From positions 992,001-1,056,000 of the forward strand of contig JAPXFQ010000132.1 in NCBI GenBank assembly GCA_028564705.1: a stretch of 64,000 nt of DNA, written 5' to 3'. Shown here piece by piece: positions 1 through 11,282 of the stretch. Below the pieces are notes generated by a model. The model was not told the origin of the DNA. It saw only the letters and a program-made list of their open reading frames with translations, and made no database searches. The translations under genes were made by a program, and so were the position numbers. Numbering within the stretch: position 1 is the stretch's first letter; the number at the start of each line of letters is the position of its first letter. This DNA comes from Apricaphanius iberus. Lineage: Eukaryota; Chordata; Actinopteri; Cyprinodontiformes; Aphaniidae.

Positions 1-90
1 AACAGAGTGAGGTTTGCAGGTTATAGCTTGATTACATGTGGAAAGGCAGGAAGCGGTTTAAGTTTTGGAAAGGATTCTGCAGGGGTTCAC

Positions 91-190
91 CTTTGTCTAT
101 GATGTAGGAAATGGCCTCTGTTCCCAGTGTATCATAAAGAGGGATGGACACCAGAGAATAGGTGTAACATGCTATCTCACTGATGGTCCA
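91..190 (-). CDS. acsl1: acsl1 coding exon 5
   Basis: A 100-bp exon encoding WTISEIACYTYSLVSIPLYD then TLGTEAISYIIDK, between acceptor TCTAG and donor AAAG|GTGAAC. This is the first strand and helix of the AMP-binding domain. The following exon is not in the window. Confidence 0.93.
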
Positions 191-1936
191 CTAGACACAC
201 AAACCAGCATCATGGAGCCAAAACACAAGAACACAACATATTTATTGTTAGATTGGAATAATGAAAGAAACACAAACAAGAAATTAATTGAAGGGTAAAA
301 AGACAAACTTTTTTTTTGTACCTCTGGTCTGTTCTGAGAGAAAATACCAATGTGGGGGTCGGTGGTTTTCGAGTGTCCTTTGTGAAGAAATGCAGAACCC
401 AGATTTTCGGCACGCTTCATTACCTGCAACACACACACACACAGAGAACCTGTTAATGCAGAACAGATAAGCTGATACACTGAGGCCATGGTCACACGTA
501 GCAGGGGTTTTGTAAATGTGAATGTCTTCCCACTTCCATCTAGCAAAAAAACTTTGGTCCACAGTGCCTTGTTTTTAGAAAAACAATCCATCTACACACC
601 TAAGCGCATAAATAACTTTTTAAGCACATTCATAGGCATAGCAAACCTGTATGGGAAGTAGTTCCCCAAATCCCTTCAAATCAACAGACCTTCTTGCTTT
701 TTAACTTTTAGATATAGCTGAAACTGAGCTTGTAAAAACAAACAAGCAAAATATGTTTGGACAATCGATTATACCAGCACAGCTCTGAGGGCGCCCATGC
801 TGTTATGGAGTGGAAATGTTACACATCAGAGCATTTTTGTCACAGGCAGTGGCATTGGGAATTTAAAATTGATTATGTCCACAAGCAAATGCTTAAAAAT
901 TGATAATTTTAACTCTGGTCAGAGTTTTTAGAAATAATCATCTTTGATGCGATGCATTTCTTTGTGGATGACAGATCAAATTGTGGAAAAATATCTTTAT
1001 TATGTGAGATACCCTGCTAAGTGTGGACAAGGCTTAAGCTATAGACAAAGAAAGGAGCATATCAACAGTAATATATGGTAATGATTTATAAGGTAAAACA
1101 ATAACAGGCACCTCTTTGTAAGACATCCACTCATATGGCTGTTTTGGTTTCCTGAAGCCCAAACAGGGACCGTTATCTGGGGGGTGAAACAGGAGGAGGG
1201 GTGAAGGGTCAATGTGATGGGGAGAAAAACAAGTGACAGATTCAGGAGGGCTTCAAATCCTCTCATTCATACAGCTGGTGCTGAACAGAAGCAACCAGGA
1301 AACTGCTGATGTTAACATGCTGCTAAAATGAAAACTGAGGCAAAGCACTGGGTGCTGTGATTCAAAGTGTTGACGGTGACGTTTCAGCCCTCGGGGGTTA
1401 GACTTTTATGCTCCCCATTACAACTTAACATAAAATACATTCCACTCGTCATCACCACTTGTGACTTACTGGAGACTCTAACCCCTCTGATGAAGAATTC
1501 GTACATAGTTCTGGCATCATCATGGATGTGAGTGAGGTAGCCATCTCCTTCCAGAAGCACAGAGCGGCGCACAAAGTCACTGCCCTAAAAAACACAACAC
1601 ATGCTAAGAAAGCCGATGACAGTGATCAATCTGACTATCTGAGCTTTTAAATCGTTGTAGCCAGGCTGCTGACTGCAATGGAATTTGTGTGAATCCTTTT
1701 CCATGCAAGTGTTTTCATTTTTCACGTGCTCTTTCACTCACCGGAACCTCGACCGACTGCATATTGAGGTCGTAGACTGCCGGGAGGGCTTTGGGTCGTG
1801 TGGCCAGGTAGTAGGTGGTTGCAGCGGCCACTGCTCCCATGCTGACCAACATGGGGTAGGAGACGTTCCTGATGTACTCACTGACTTCTTCCATATCTAA
1901 GAGGTTCATCTTCTGTAGGAACTCCTGGTTCAGCAT
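91..1936 (-). CDS. acsl1: Long-chain acyl-CoA synthetase 1, 5' part (five coding exons, gene continues left of window)
   Basis: ACSL1 activates long-chain fatty acids with ATP and CoA to acyl-CoA at the outer mitochondrial and ER membranes. Five exons (1742-1936, 1470-1584, 1112-1176, 322-423, 91-190) splice in frame into residues 1-193. Residues 27-45 form the N-terminal membrane anchor (YPMLVSMGAVAAATTYYLA), followed by ATRPKALP and LNMQSVEVP, which closely resemble vertebrate ACSL1. Next come VRVSNNGPCLG, the IGIFSQNRPE block and IPLYDTLGTEAISYII, the start of the AMP-binding fold. The ATP/AMP signature and the C-terminal half lie outside the window. The exon pattern (115, 65, 102, 100 bp) fits my memory of the ACSL family. 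The start is the first ATG, at 1934-1936, just before the anchor. Which teleost acsl1 paralogue this is cannot be decided here. Confidence 0.93.
322..423 (-). CDS. acsl1: acsl1 coding exon 4
   Basis: Thirty-four codons from VMKRAENLGSAF to IGIFSQNRPE, donor GAG|GTACAA. The acceptor TTGCAG is preceded by a GT repeat (CA on the plus strand, about 428-443), which takes the place of a normal polypyrimidine tract. Confidence 0.92.
424..1111. other. acsl1 intron 3, no recognised feature
   Basis: Apart from the short CA run at 428-443 this 688-bp intron shows no coding potential on the gene strand and no repeat that I recognise. Confidence 0.7.
1112..1176 (-). CDS. acsl1: acsl1 coding exon 3
   Basis: A 65-bp exon encoding NNGPCLGFRKPKQPYEWMSY plus KE, flanked by a CCCCCCAG acceptor and a GAG|GTGCC donor. 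The NNGPCLG and QPYEW blocks are characteristic of ACSL1. Confidence 0.92.
1470..1584 (-). CDS. acsl1: acsl1 coding exon 2
   Basis: Acceptor TTTTAG, then GSDFVRRSVLLEGDGYL and the HDDARTMYEFFIRGVRVS segment, then the strong donor A|GTAAGT. It ends with one base of a split Asn codon that is completed exactly by the next exon. Confidence 0.92.
1742..1936 (-). CDS. acsl1: acsl1 coding exon 1 (start codon, membrane anchor)
   Basis: Sixty-five codons from ATG (1934-1936) to the donor CCG|GTGAGT. It encodes the amphipathic N-terminus and the single membrane anchor. A TTTCCAG acceptor at about 1980-1986 lies roughly 45 nt upstream of the ATG, so the 5' UTR probably continues in one or more upstream exons. 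Confidence 0.92.
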
Positions 1937-1984
1937 GCTGCTGCTGCTGGTGGTGCTGCGGGGTGAGGATCAACTGAAGCTGGA

Positions 1985-4890
1985 AATATAGAGGTGTGTT
2001 TGGGGCCTGAGGACGGGTCACAGGTGCTGGATGAAGGACACTGGTAAGGAAGTGATCTAGATGGAGCAGGACAGAAACCTTCAGTGTTCAGATAACACTA
2101 CTCTTCTATTACACACAGCAGGACTCTTGGCGCCATGCTAATAACAAGGTTGTGTATACGAGGTTTAGCAGTTTAGCTTAGCCAGCTGCTTGCTGTGTGA
2201 CTTAGTAGTTTCCTGTTATAACACCTGAGGAGGAACATCTATCACATTATTCTGAAATAAAATTACGTTTTATAAATTATATATTCTACATCTATTTGGC
2301 AATAGATATCTATTTCATCATCTACACCCAAATTTGTAGTGCTTCCACCCCTGGCTGTAACTTGTTTATATCCCTACATATAAGGTGATCTTGTTGCTCA
2401 TCTGATACTTTGAATACGAACCTCCATATTACTGAAACACTACTTTTTCGTTTACCAACCAATTCCTCCTCCGCATGCTGTGCAGACGTTGCTGCTTCCT
2501 CCATGTTTTTTGTAGAGTGCCAGAGGGTCTGCTCAAGCCCCTCTGCTCTGTGTGTAAAATAGGAGCGGGAAGCAGTGCTGAGAGCGAATGGTCAGCAGCT
2601 TGTGTGGGGCACGGATCACAGCGCAGTTTTAACTACGTATATTAATATTTCACAATATGTCGATATATTATTAATATCTATATATGGGCCAGCCGTGCTA
2701 GGACCCCACAGAAAATGATCAGGACCAGGTTCTATCATTATTGATAGATAGTGTTAAGATTAGAAACAGAATCTACACTTTTTCAATTTACACATGAAGA
2801 CAGGTTGAGAGGAAACCAAGTACATCCAATACCTTAAATGCCTGGATAAACAGCTTCAGCAAAATATTTTTACAAATGGTTGTTTTCTGCATGTGCATCA
2901 TAATGTACAGATTGTTCTTTTGACCTTTTATTTTGCTTCCTCTGAAGCTGAGAGCGTTTCAAACCCAAATCAGACATTTTTTACTTTGGTATAATCTGTT
3001 TAAAAGACATCATGCCAAAAGTCTCAAAGATTCCCTCAAATCCCGTTTTGCAAACCCAATTCAGAAGAACACCAACATTGGTTTACTTTGGTTCCAGTAG
3101 ATCAGCCTGGTCTTGGGACTGAGTTTTTGTGACATCCAAATCGGGGGTCTAAAATGTTTCCAACTAGGATTTAATCCTTTACACTGTAGAAAGATGAATT
3201 TAGAGCTGTTTGGAAATGATTTTAGAACCAGTCTCTGATAGATGGACAGCACCATATGCTTCTCTTGCTGTGGTTTCACAACAGATATATGCTACAGAGC
3301 AGCAAACGCAGGGGAGGTGACCCTATTAAAAGGGTTCTAGAACAACATATTTGACAAATGGAAGTTGTTTGGAGCTTCTGTATAACATATAACTCTTTGT
3401 TGGGGATGGAAATGGCCCAAGAGCCCTGTTAAATTGCTAAACACAACCCCATGGTAATGCCCTACCACTGAAAGTATTGTTTTACCGCTGACATGAAGTA
3501 TACGTTTAAGGGGGTGTGTCTACAGCTATGATGTGTTATCAGAGCTTGGCCCAGACTGGCTTGTTTCTCAGCGGTGATAACAAAATTAAGAATTTTCATA
3601 GAAAAGCAGGCAGGCAGACTTTTTGGTGTGGTACATTTGACCCCCCAAACCTGCTGAAATTAAATAACATGGTACACTTGGTTTTGAATTCTAATAGCAA
3701 TATCCTTTGGTGGATGCAGGTTTTGCAGATAAGAGACAGCAGCTGCCTAAATATTGAAATATACCAACCTATGCATAAAGACGAAAACACCTAAATAATC
3801 AAACATAAATGCTGGACATGGATAAAAAAAAAACAACAACAAAAAAGCGTCGGCAGAATCTGACAAGTAAGAAAATAATACTAAAAACTGTTTTAATAAT
3901 GTTTGGTTCTTATTTTAGGGACCTTCTATCTATGAACAGACTGAAGGAGTGTGAACTCAAACAAAGTAAGGGTGCCTGTCACCGCAGCACTCTGCTGAAG
4001 GTCACACTGAGATCAGCTTGTTCGACGACTTCCTCTACTTCAAGCACAAGGTTACCAAACCAGGACACTGAAGAAAAAGTCAAACTTTAAATGTTTTGTA
4101 AAACATTTCTTACTTTATGTGAAAACGAGACAACTTCCATAGACGGTATAGACGCCATTGTCTCTTCATATACACATACATACTTGCTGGTAAAACTTTA
4201 GCTTTTGCATCAATGATTGGCCAAAGGTATTTGTTATATAGCACCTGTTCAATGGTTTACCCATTAATTATGGTGCTCCCATGACATCAAGGTGCGTCTT
4301 CCCACTAAATTAAATCAGTGCCTGAACCATGGCTGCTCAGGCTGTCTCAAGGCAGACTAAAAATTAGATTCATCAGGGTACTTTAGCTTGGATAGGTTGG
4401 CTTTCAGAAAATGCTGACAATTTGTGGAATAGAGAGTAAACACAATGGGTGAGAGAGCATATAATCTTAAAGAACAACTCACTCACCCCCAGAACAATTT
4501 TTATTGCTGATAAAACTTATAAAAGAGTGTCTAATACTGCTGTCTAAATGTCTGGTCATTATGTTGGTATTGCCTCTTAATTGAAAACATTAATTTTCTA
4601 CCAAGTGTGGTGGTCTCTTCAGGTTAAAACTCTATACTGCAATTGTATTTGAATAGCATTTTGTAGGTGCAAACCTTTTATACCGCCTTTTTACACTCAA
4701 ACTTATAGTTTGAACCCTTTTGTTAAGTCTTAGAATGCCATTGGATAATAATTTGCGATGAAGTTTTCTCCACATGGTGCCAAACTACCACAACTTTGAG
4801 AAACCTTGGCTAAGCAGGATCATTGTGATGCACTGTAACAGATTCAGCAACAAGACGTTAACAGAATGTCTTTTTTTTAAATCTTTACTA
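1985..4890. other. Upstream/intergenic DNA without recognised genes
   Basis: AT-rich sequence with stops in all frames. A few short open frames occur (for example 3516-4090, plus strand), but they have no family resemblance and no splice context. A (CAA)/A-rich microsatellite lies at about 3827-3847. Confidence 0.6.
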
Positions 4891-5282
4891 GAACAGTCAT
4901 CTCCAACCTTGGTCCTCGATATCTACTGTCCTTCAAGTTTTAGGCTGTATTAACACCTGGTAGTCTGGTAGACAGTTTCTACCCTACAGTTGCCACAGTA
5001 GGGTAGAAACATCAATGTCTACGGCAAATTTTTGATGATTAAACTGCAGTTGTGTGGAGAAGCACAGTGAGCGAGCTATAAATTAGCCGTACATTGTTGT
5101 TGTGTGATGTTTTTCAGCAGTCACTAGAACACAATTTAAATCTACAATAATCAGCTATTTTACAAAACATATTATTTTCATCTGTATTGTTATCACAATA
5201 AATACCTGAAATTATCATGATACATTTTTAGGCCAGAATCACCCATGCCTAGTTGCCATTCGCACATGCAATCGAAACCGCA

Positions 5283-5465
5283 GCAGAGTTTGTTTCAATC
5301 GAACCAAGACCTACGTTTTTAGGGGACTAGAGCTGGCCGTTTTGGTCCGAATCAGAGTTCGATTGCCCATTCAGACCTCCGCAAACGAACAGTACTTTCT
5401 GGGCAGACGAACTAGTTCGAGTTCAGCCAACTAAACAGGGCGGGTGCGAATGCACCCTCAGATAC
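5283..5465 (+). repeat. Dispersed repeat copy A (related to 44118-44310)
   Basis: Shares blocks such as GGTCCGAATCAGAGTTCGA and TGCCCATT with the region at 44118-44310, in the same orientation. The second copy is bounded by short inverted repeats (TGCATTCACACC and GGTGTGAATGCA), which suggests a miniature DNA transposon. This copy is more decayed (GGGTGCGAATGCACC remains at its right end). Confidence 0.6.
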
Positions 5466-7020
5466 ACCCTGCTACAACCGAGCTGAATCAGATGACTAGC
5501 TCATTACCAGGTCTTTGCCCAGATTCATGGGATGCTAAAGAGGTAGTTTAATCATTTGGTTCAGCTGTGCTAGAGCAGGGATCTATATTAGATTCAATAT
5601 TAAAATGTTTTCATACTCCTACAAGCCATCTAACACAATGCTTCATACTGTTTGTGCTTGATGTTTTAAAATAACCTAAAATCTACCAAAGCATAGGTTG
5701 AATCCATCTAGAAGCTCTTAAATTAGGATACATGGTTCAACTGTGTTAAAAAAGAGAAAATAATATCTTCATTTTACATAAGCAGTCATACTGATAAACT
5801 GTGTTTGAAAAGCACTTTATAAAGTTTGATTTAATACTGGCTTATGATCAGCTTTTAAAATGCATCAAATCATCTGCACATGCCTTTTAATTTATTTCTA
5901 TCTGTATTTTTTGGAAGCAGGGCTGACTGGAATAAAAACAAAGTCCCTTTTACTATGAGACTGCCTGAAGCACTGGTGAGTCATCAACAACTACTACCTT
6001 CAGTACACAACTACCAGCATACTTTAATCTGGAAAATCAGGTAGTATGAGTCATTTTATTGTTAATTACATGAGGTAGATATATTTGTAGATCACTGTGC
6101 AACTAGGTCAAAGTTGAATGGGTTTTAAGGCAGAATGAAAAACCTCCAGGACCACCAGCAAACCCCAATAACTACACACACAACTAATTTCAGATTTTCT
6201 CAAGATCACATCATGTCTTCTCACTGAAGACATAACGCTGAAATGAAGTGGGTACCTTTTAAAAACAACTTTGAGATATTATTTCCCCTCTTGATTCTCC
6301 AATCAGGATGAATCGTCTCCACATTTTCCTCCCTGAATGCTACAGATTAACTTCTTTTGCACACAGCAGGTTGTGCTGATTTGGTTTGAAATTGTAATTA
6401 AACTTTAAAGGAAATCATAGGCTGAGATTTGGAACAAACAACTGCAGGTGAACCACATGCCGCCACCAGATTTTATATCACATACTTGACAGGATTTCAG
6501 GTAAAGCCGGTAGAGGTGGAGTTAACCAGTTTTTCATAGTTGGTAGGAAACAGATTCTCCACCAACAACTCATAACACACACAAGAAGGTGGAGTTAGAG
6601 AGATGCCTGAGTCAACCTCAAACAGATAGAGTCTAGTTTCTTTACTGTAGCTGAGAAACTAAGAAATTAAAGGTACTTTACTCCTGCTTCAACCATGACC
6701 TAGTTCATGACACTGGGCCCAGAAACGAACATTAAAGACATCAGACTCAAGATCTGGAGTTCTGAGGATGTTTAAATAACTCTATGTAATAAAAAATGAC
6801 AAATCAGTTCATGCTTAATTTAACTGACTGAAACATGGAAAGCTTATGATCAAAAACACAAATATATATCAGCTGATCTATAGAAACCAGGGGTTAGAAC
6901 AGTGACAGCAAATCCTGAAGGCTGTTCGTCATTTTTACAGATTAGTATTCACACCTCCGTCTGACCGCTTAAGTAATGCGCAGATTTGTTTTCCAACTCT
7001 ATGCATGGAGTCCAGGTAGA
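5466..7020. other. Intergenic DNA, nothing recognised
   Basis: No open frame, RNA gene or clear repeat boundary could be supported in this stretch. Confidence 0.5.
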
Positions 7021-7024
7021 TAAA

Positions 7025-7140
7025 TTCAATCCATTATTTATTCCACTTCTCCTTGAAGGGTCGCTCGGGTCTGGTGCATATCTCCAGTGATTATCGGGTG
7101 AGAGAAGGGGTCCACCCTGGACAGGACGGCATTCCATCCA
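7025..7140 (-). mobile_element. 3' tail of a retroposon (LINE/SINE-type end)
   Basis: Read on the minus strand it contains CCTGTCCAGGGTGGACCCC, TCTCACCCGATAATCACTGG and GATATGCACCAGACCCGAGC blocks. These resemble the common fish retroposon end in which a terminal region is followed by GGATGGATGGA units (here GGATGGATGGAATG at the start). Only a fragment remains. Confidence 0.5.
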
Positions 7141-8300
7141 TCCCAGTGCGCCCGGTTAGACGCGCTCCAAGTGCCCGATGTGCGCCAAAGACAGGTGTAG
7201 TGCGGCGCCTGCTGCTGCTTTAACTGCAGGCTTTCCTCGCGTAGTTTACAGGTCAGGAAACGGTTTGTTTTGAGAGTCTTTGACTTATGGTCGCTATAAT
7301 GGGAGAAATGTTTCCTCATGTTAAAACCTTTTGTCTGAAGTCAATAACAGTCTTCAGTGCGAGAGTGAAACATGGATACTGTCAGCTAAACCCTCCATGA
7401 AGGGTATCTATTCTGTCCGAGGCAAAAATTTGAAACCTCATGTCAATAACTTCTGCAACAATCAGACTATTAGATTAAAACAAAAAAAGAAAAAAAAGTG
7501 AGCATTTGCATTCCATGCCGTGCAGGAACCACATCAGGTATCCTTATAATAGGCGCTAGCGTTTACTTTTCTTTTTATGTGTAGTTCTCTGGTCAGGTTG
7601 TTTTGATTGAGAACAACTGAATAGATAGTATTGTTAAAAGACATCAACTCCTCAGACGATTGCCAAAAAACCCAAAAACAATTAAAAACAACTGACAGAT
7701 AAAAATAGATTGTGACCAGATTTTTTTTACCCTGCCGGTCAAAATGACAGACAAAGAAATGTCTAGCTCTGAACCACAATCACAAGTTTAAGAAAAGGCA
7801 GGTGTCAGTTTCTATAGTCATATAACATCTTAATGAAAAAGGTCTGTGAGAAAACATTTAGAGATGTTTTGGACAAACTTTTGGGTGAAATCAGTGTTTA
7901 GCTTCATCATGCCTGAGCGGTGGGAAAACCCATATATCCTACCCTCCTCTGACCTGTCAACGCAGCACGTTATTACAGAGTCAAGACAAATCCGTGTTTA
8001 GCCGTTCTCCGGACCAGAGGGGAATCTAAAATAGTTCAAGTTAAAAGAACAAGACGACACGCAAGAAGGTATTTTAAAGTAAACCATCTTCAAGAACACG
8101 AACAGACTTAAAGTAGATTAAATGAAGGCTGATTGGATCACACTCCAGTCCACAAAGGTCAGCAAGTTGCAACTTAAAAATGTGTCCCAGCAACAAGACT
8201 CCTGAGTCAAATAACAGAAAGACATTCTCATCCACACAGTCCTGCTAATGAGTAAATTATTGGATTCAGTTGATTTGACTCAGAGACGCATCTAAAGGTT
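7141..8300. other. Intergenic DNA, no gene seen
   Basis: A locally CpG-richer patch at 7145-7250 could be a weak promoter remnant, but no donor-acceptor pair or coding frame supports it. The rest shows nothing recognisable. Confidence 0.45.
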
Positions 8301-8305
8301 GCAGG

Positions 8306-8478
8306 ACACTGGTCCTGGTCCTCAAGGAGCAAGGCCCGGCATTGGTTTAGATGTCTGACTGCATCTCAGAAATAGCCTGTTAATCAGCCATCAGGTGAAG
8401 TCTGGTGCGTTGATGTGGGAAAACATGTAAAACATTCAGGGCAGTGTGCATTGAGGAGCAGGGTTGGGAAACACTGCC
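8306..8478. repeat. Small hAT-type miniature element
   Basis: About 170 bp with imperfect inverted ends (CACTGGTCCTGGTCCTC at the left, GAGCAGGGTTGGGAAACACTG at the right) and an interior with AATCAGCCATCAGGTGAAG. This is a familiar fish repeat layout. Target-site duplication not resolved. Confidence 0.5.
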
Positions 8479-8573
8479 TTAGCGCTTCAAACCACTGTCT
8501 GTCAGCCTGTTCCTAGCGTTAAGGTGAGGATCTACCAGGATCCCAGGAATTCTCCTGAAACTACTGGATTAGT

Positions 8574-8597
8574 AGTTAGTTAGTTAGTTAGTTAGTA
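8574..8597. repeat. (AGTT)n microsatellite
   Basis: A run of TTAG/AGTT units; a similar short run occurs at 61925-61945. Confidence 0.85.
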
Positions 8598-8868
8598 GTC
8601 CACCATCGTTTCTGTGTTCACCTTACAGCAATAAAGCACAGCTGTACAGCAGCTAGTGCCTCACACGTTACGCGTGTCTTCTCCTCATGAAATAGAATTG
8701 CTGCCTGCCCTTAGTACCCCAGTGTATGTTCTGTCGCCTAGCAACCATGACAACATTAAACTAACCTGGAAGTTGTGCTTTTTTTGGGAACGTATTTAAT
8801 CAATTTTATTATACGAGTAATATTTACAAAATCTTGTCAAATGACAGAAGCCTAACAAAACAACAGCT

Positions 8869-9415
8869 TTAAAGGCAGGGTATACGATTTCAATTTGAAA
8901 CACTTTTTTCAATACTGGGAGAAATGTTCCTCATATACCGATGGCAACCAATACGTTTGGAGTTATTTAACATGACAGAGTAATCATTAATCCCTCTATA
9001 GGGAGAAACCTTGGGAAAACCTCATCCAATCAAATGTCACGGTCCGTTCGGGATAATACGGTCATAAGCCAAACTTCTATGTCTGGCACTCCCCCTGTTT
9101 GTGGACACATCGCGCAGTCTCAGCTGTACACAGGAAGTGAGGTCGTGCTAAAATCGTCCAAAAGTTGTTGTTTTTTTTATTCACCCTATATTATGTTGAA
9201 TACAATGTATTGTGAATTCGCCATGTACTCGATGGAAGCCGGAGAACGCGAATCTCAACCAAGGAGACTATGCTGACTGCGCGTGCTCGCGTGATTGAGG
9301 CGGGGCTTAGGGAGAGTGCCTGAAGAAAGCAGCTCTGGAAGAAAAGGGTGTGATTTTTATTTTGAAATAACACCCTCTTGAACAGCTCTCCCAGAAACGT
9401 ATACACCACCTTTAA
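8869..9415. mobile_element. TTAA-target non-autonomous DNA transposon (539 bp)
   Basis: The element 8873-9411 starts AGGCAGGGTATACGATTTC and ends in the near-inverse GAAACGTATACACCACCT. It is flanked on both sides by TTAA (8869-8872 and 9412-9415). A TTAA duplication is typical of Kolobok or piggyBac superfamilies; AGG termini favour Kolobok, but this is inference. No transposase is encoded. Confidence 0.75.
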
Positions 9416-9625
9416 GGTCTTAAAGCTAAGATTCTGATATATTTAAAAGTATGAGCCTCTCGCACTCCATCTCCTGCGTTGTCTGCCATTGTTGCAAGAA
9501 AAAGAAAAAAAAAATCAATCAACGAACCTTGGGATAGGGCTGGGAAGGCTCCATTAGAACAGTCCTTTAAATGGGAAGTAGCGTTTTTTCTTCAACCTGC
9601 ACCTTATTTTTGGCATGCATTACGT

Positions 9626-10110
9626 TCATCTACTCACCCAGAGAGTTTGAAGCCACCAGGAGTCCTTCAGTAGGACGTCACTGCTGTGCTCCATCCCAGC
9701 TGTAGTCTGAGCAGGACTTTCACTCTGTGCTCTGCGGTGGTCAGTTAGACAGAACTATTGCAGAAATCAACCAGTTTCCCGTTTGCGTGTTTCCAAATTG
9801 CCCAATTAAACGACAAATTGCACTAAGTTCAGCCTCCACAGGCTCTATTTACGTAATCTGCTCTGACTACAGCTTTAATAGTGGACGGCTGTGACATCAC
9901 AGAAATCACCGGTTAGTCTTAGCTGGAATCGGTTGGATAAAAAGCCAATAAAACATCCTGCAGACAACAATGCGGCGCCTCCCAGACGCTCTGAACTCAC
10001 ATGGGAATGGTGCTAGTGATTCATAACAAAACATTGGTGTAATAAAGAGTTTCTTGGCAGACAATCCCTTATTTAGAAGTAACACTTGCTGTGACCCCAC
10101 AGCGCCAATT
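9626..10110 (+). repeat. Dispersed repeat, uninterrupted copy
   Basis: Corresponds, in order, to 22220-22380 and 23326-23520. Shared words include TGTAGTCTGAG, TTTCACTC/TTTCACCAG, CAGACAGAAC/TAGACAGAAC, TTTCCAAATTG, GACATCACAGAAAT/ACGTCACAGAAAT and GCAGA.AAT.CCTTATTTAGA. The other copy is split by an L2 LINE. Class unknown; probably a non-autonomous DNA element. Confidence 0.6.
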
Positions 10111-10761
10111 ATATGGATATATACTGATCGTGACTGGATATAAACTTATAGACTATAGACTCCAAATGGCTCCAAACTATCTGAGTGAGCAAATTAATGT
10201 AATGTCTGCTAAAAATAAGGACCAGGCTGGAAAAAACACGAAACACAAAAAATCTACGACAAAAAATAAAGAAATCGGTAGAAAGACGAGCACAAATTTG
10301 AATAAGCCTTAGAGTACCGTCATCAATGCAGCCCCAGAAGTTGGACACACCAAAAGACTTCAGATTTTCTGATTTCAGTTTTTAACAACATATTCATTTA
10401 AAAATCTGTTCTGGTAAAGGGAGCGCGTCCATTCGACTTTTGGAGTGGAGAAGCTGTTTGGTAAAGGTGGAAGCGCAGTTCAGCAGTGGTGAAAACAGAG
10501 TCCTATTGTTAAAGAAGAAACCTGGGAGAGCAGCAGAGAACAAAACTGAATGTGCTGCATTTAAGAACAGGAGGAGAGTGTATTTGGTTTCATTTGTTCC
10601 TCTGGCAGCAAGAAAACACACAACGTTCTGAGATCATTGAGACTAAACCTGATGGAAACAGTCAAACAAAACCTAAACTATTGTGCAGACATAGACCACT
10701 AACCACAAATGGATGATATGAGAAGGTAGGAGGAATCAACTTTGTCTACGAAAAATGGCTT

Positions 10762-11282
10762 AAAATGTATAGGGCTGTGTTGAAAAAAATTGGAAAATTG
10801 ATTCTGAATCGATCCCTAGAGAAATCAAATTGAATTGATTGGATTTTGGATGGATTTTATTTTTTGGAATATTTTTCCCTTTTTACAAATAAAATAGGAA
10901 GGTAAAGTCCAGACGGCCATTTTAAGTCTTATCTTAAGGAAATTTCAATCGAACGCAACTGGACTTGGTAATTTGTCTTGGAAGACGTTTCACCTCTTAT
11001 CCAAGAGGCTTCATCAGTTCATGCTCGCCGCTGACCAGGCTGGGACCAGCTCCGGTGAGCTGTTACTTACCCAGTGATACGGTACTGTATATTGCATTTC
11101 AGGCATATAATTAAGATAATAGCTAAAAAAATTAAAATAAAATAAAAATAGCATTGACCCATATCAATATCGAAATGGATCAGATGGAATCAGATCGAAC
11201 TGTGATAATCGATTCTAACTCTTAAGAATCGGAATTGAATCGATTCATTTAATTTGAATCGATACCCAGCCCTAAAAATGTA
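10762..11282. mobile_element. Non-autonomous hAT element with perfect 8-bp target duplication
   Basis: The 505-bp body (10770-11274) starts TAGGGCTGTG and ends CCCAGCCCTA. It is flanked by identical AAAATGTA copies at 10762-10769 and 11275-11282. The 8-bp duplication and TAGGGCTG ends are diagnostic of hAT. An internal stretch (10979-11025, GGAAGACGTTTCACC... AAGAGGCTTCATCAG) matches another common fish repeat, so the element may carry an older insertion. A degraded relative occurs at about 49868-49960. Confidence 0.88.
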
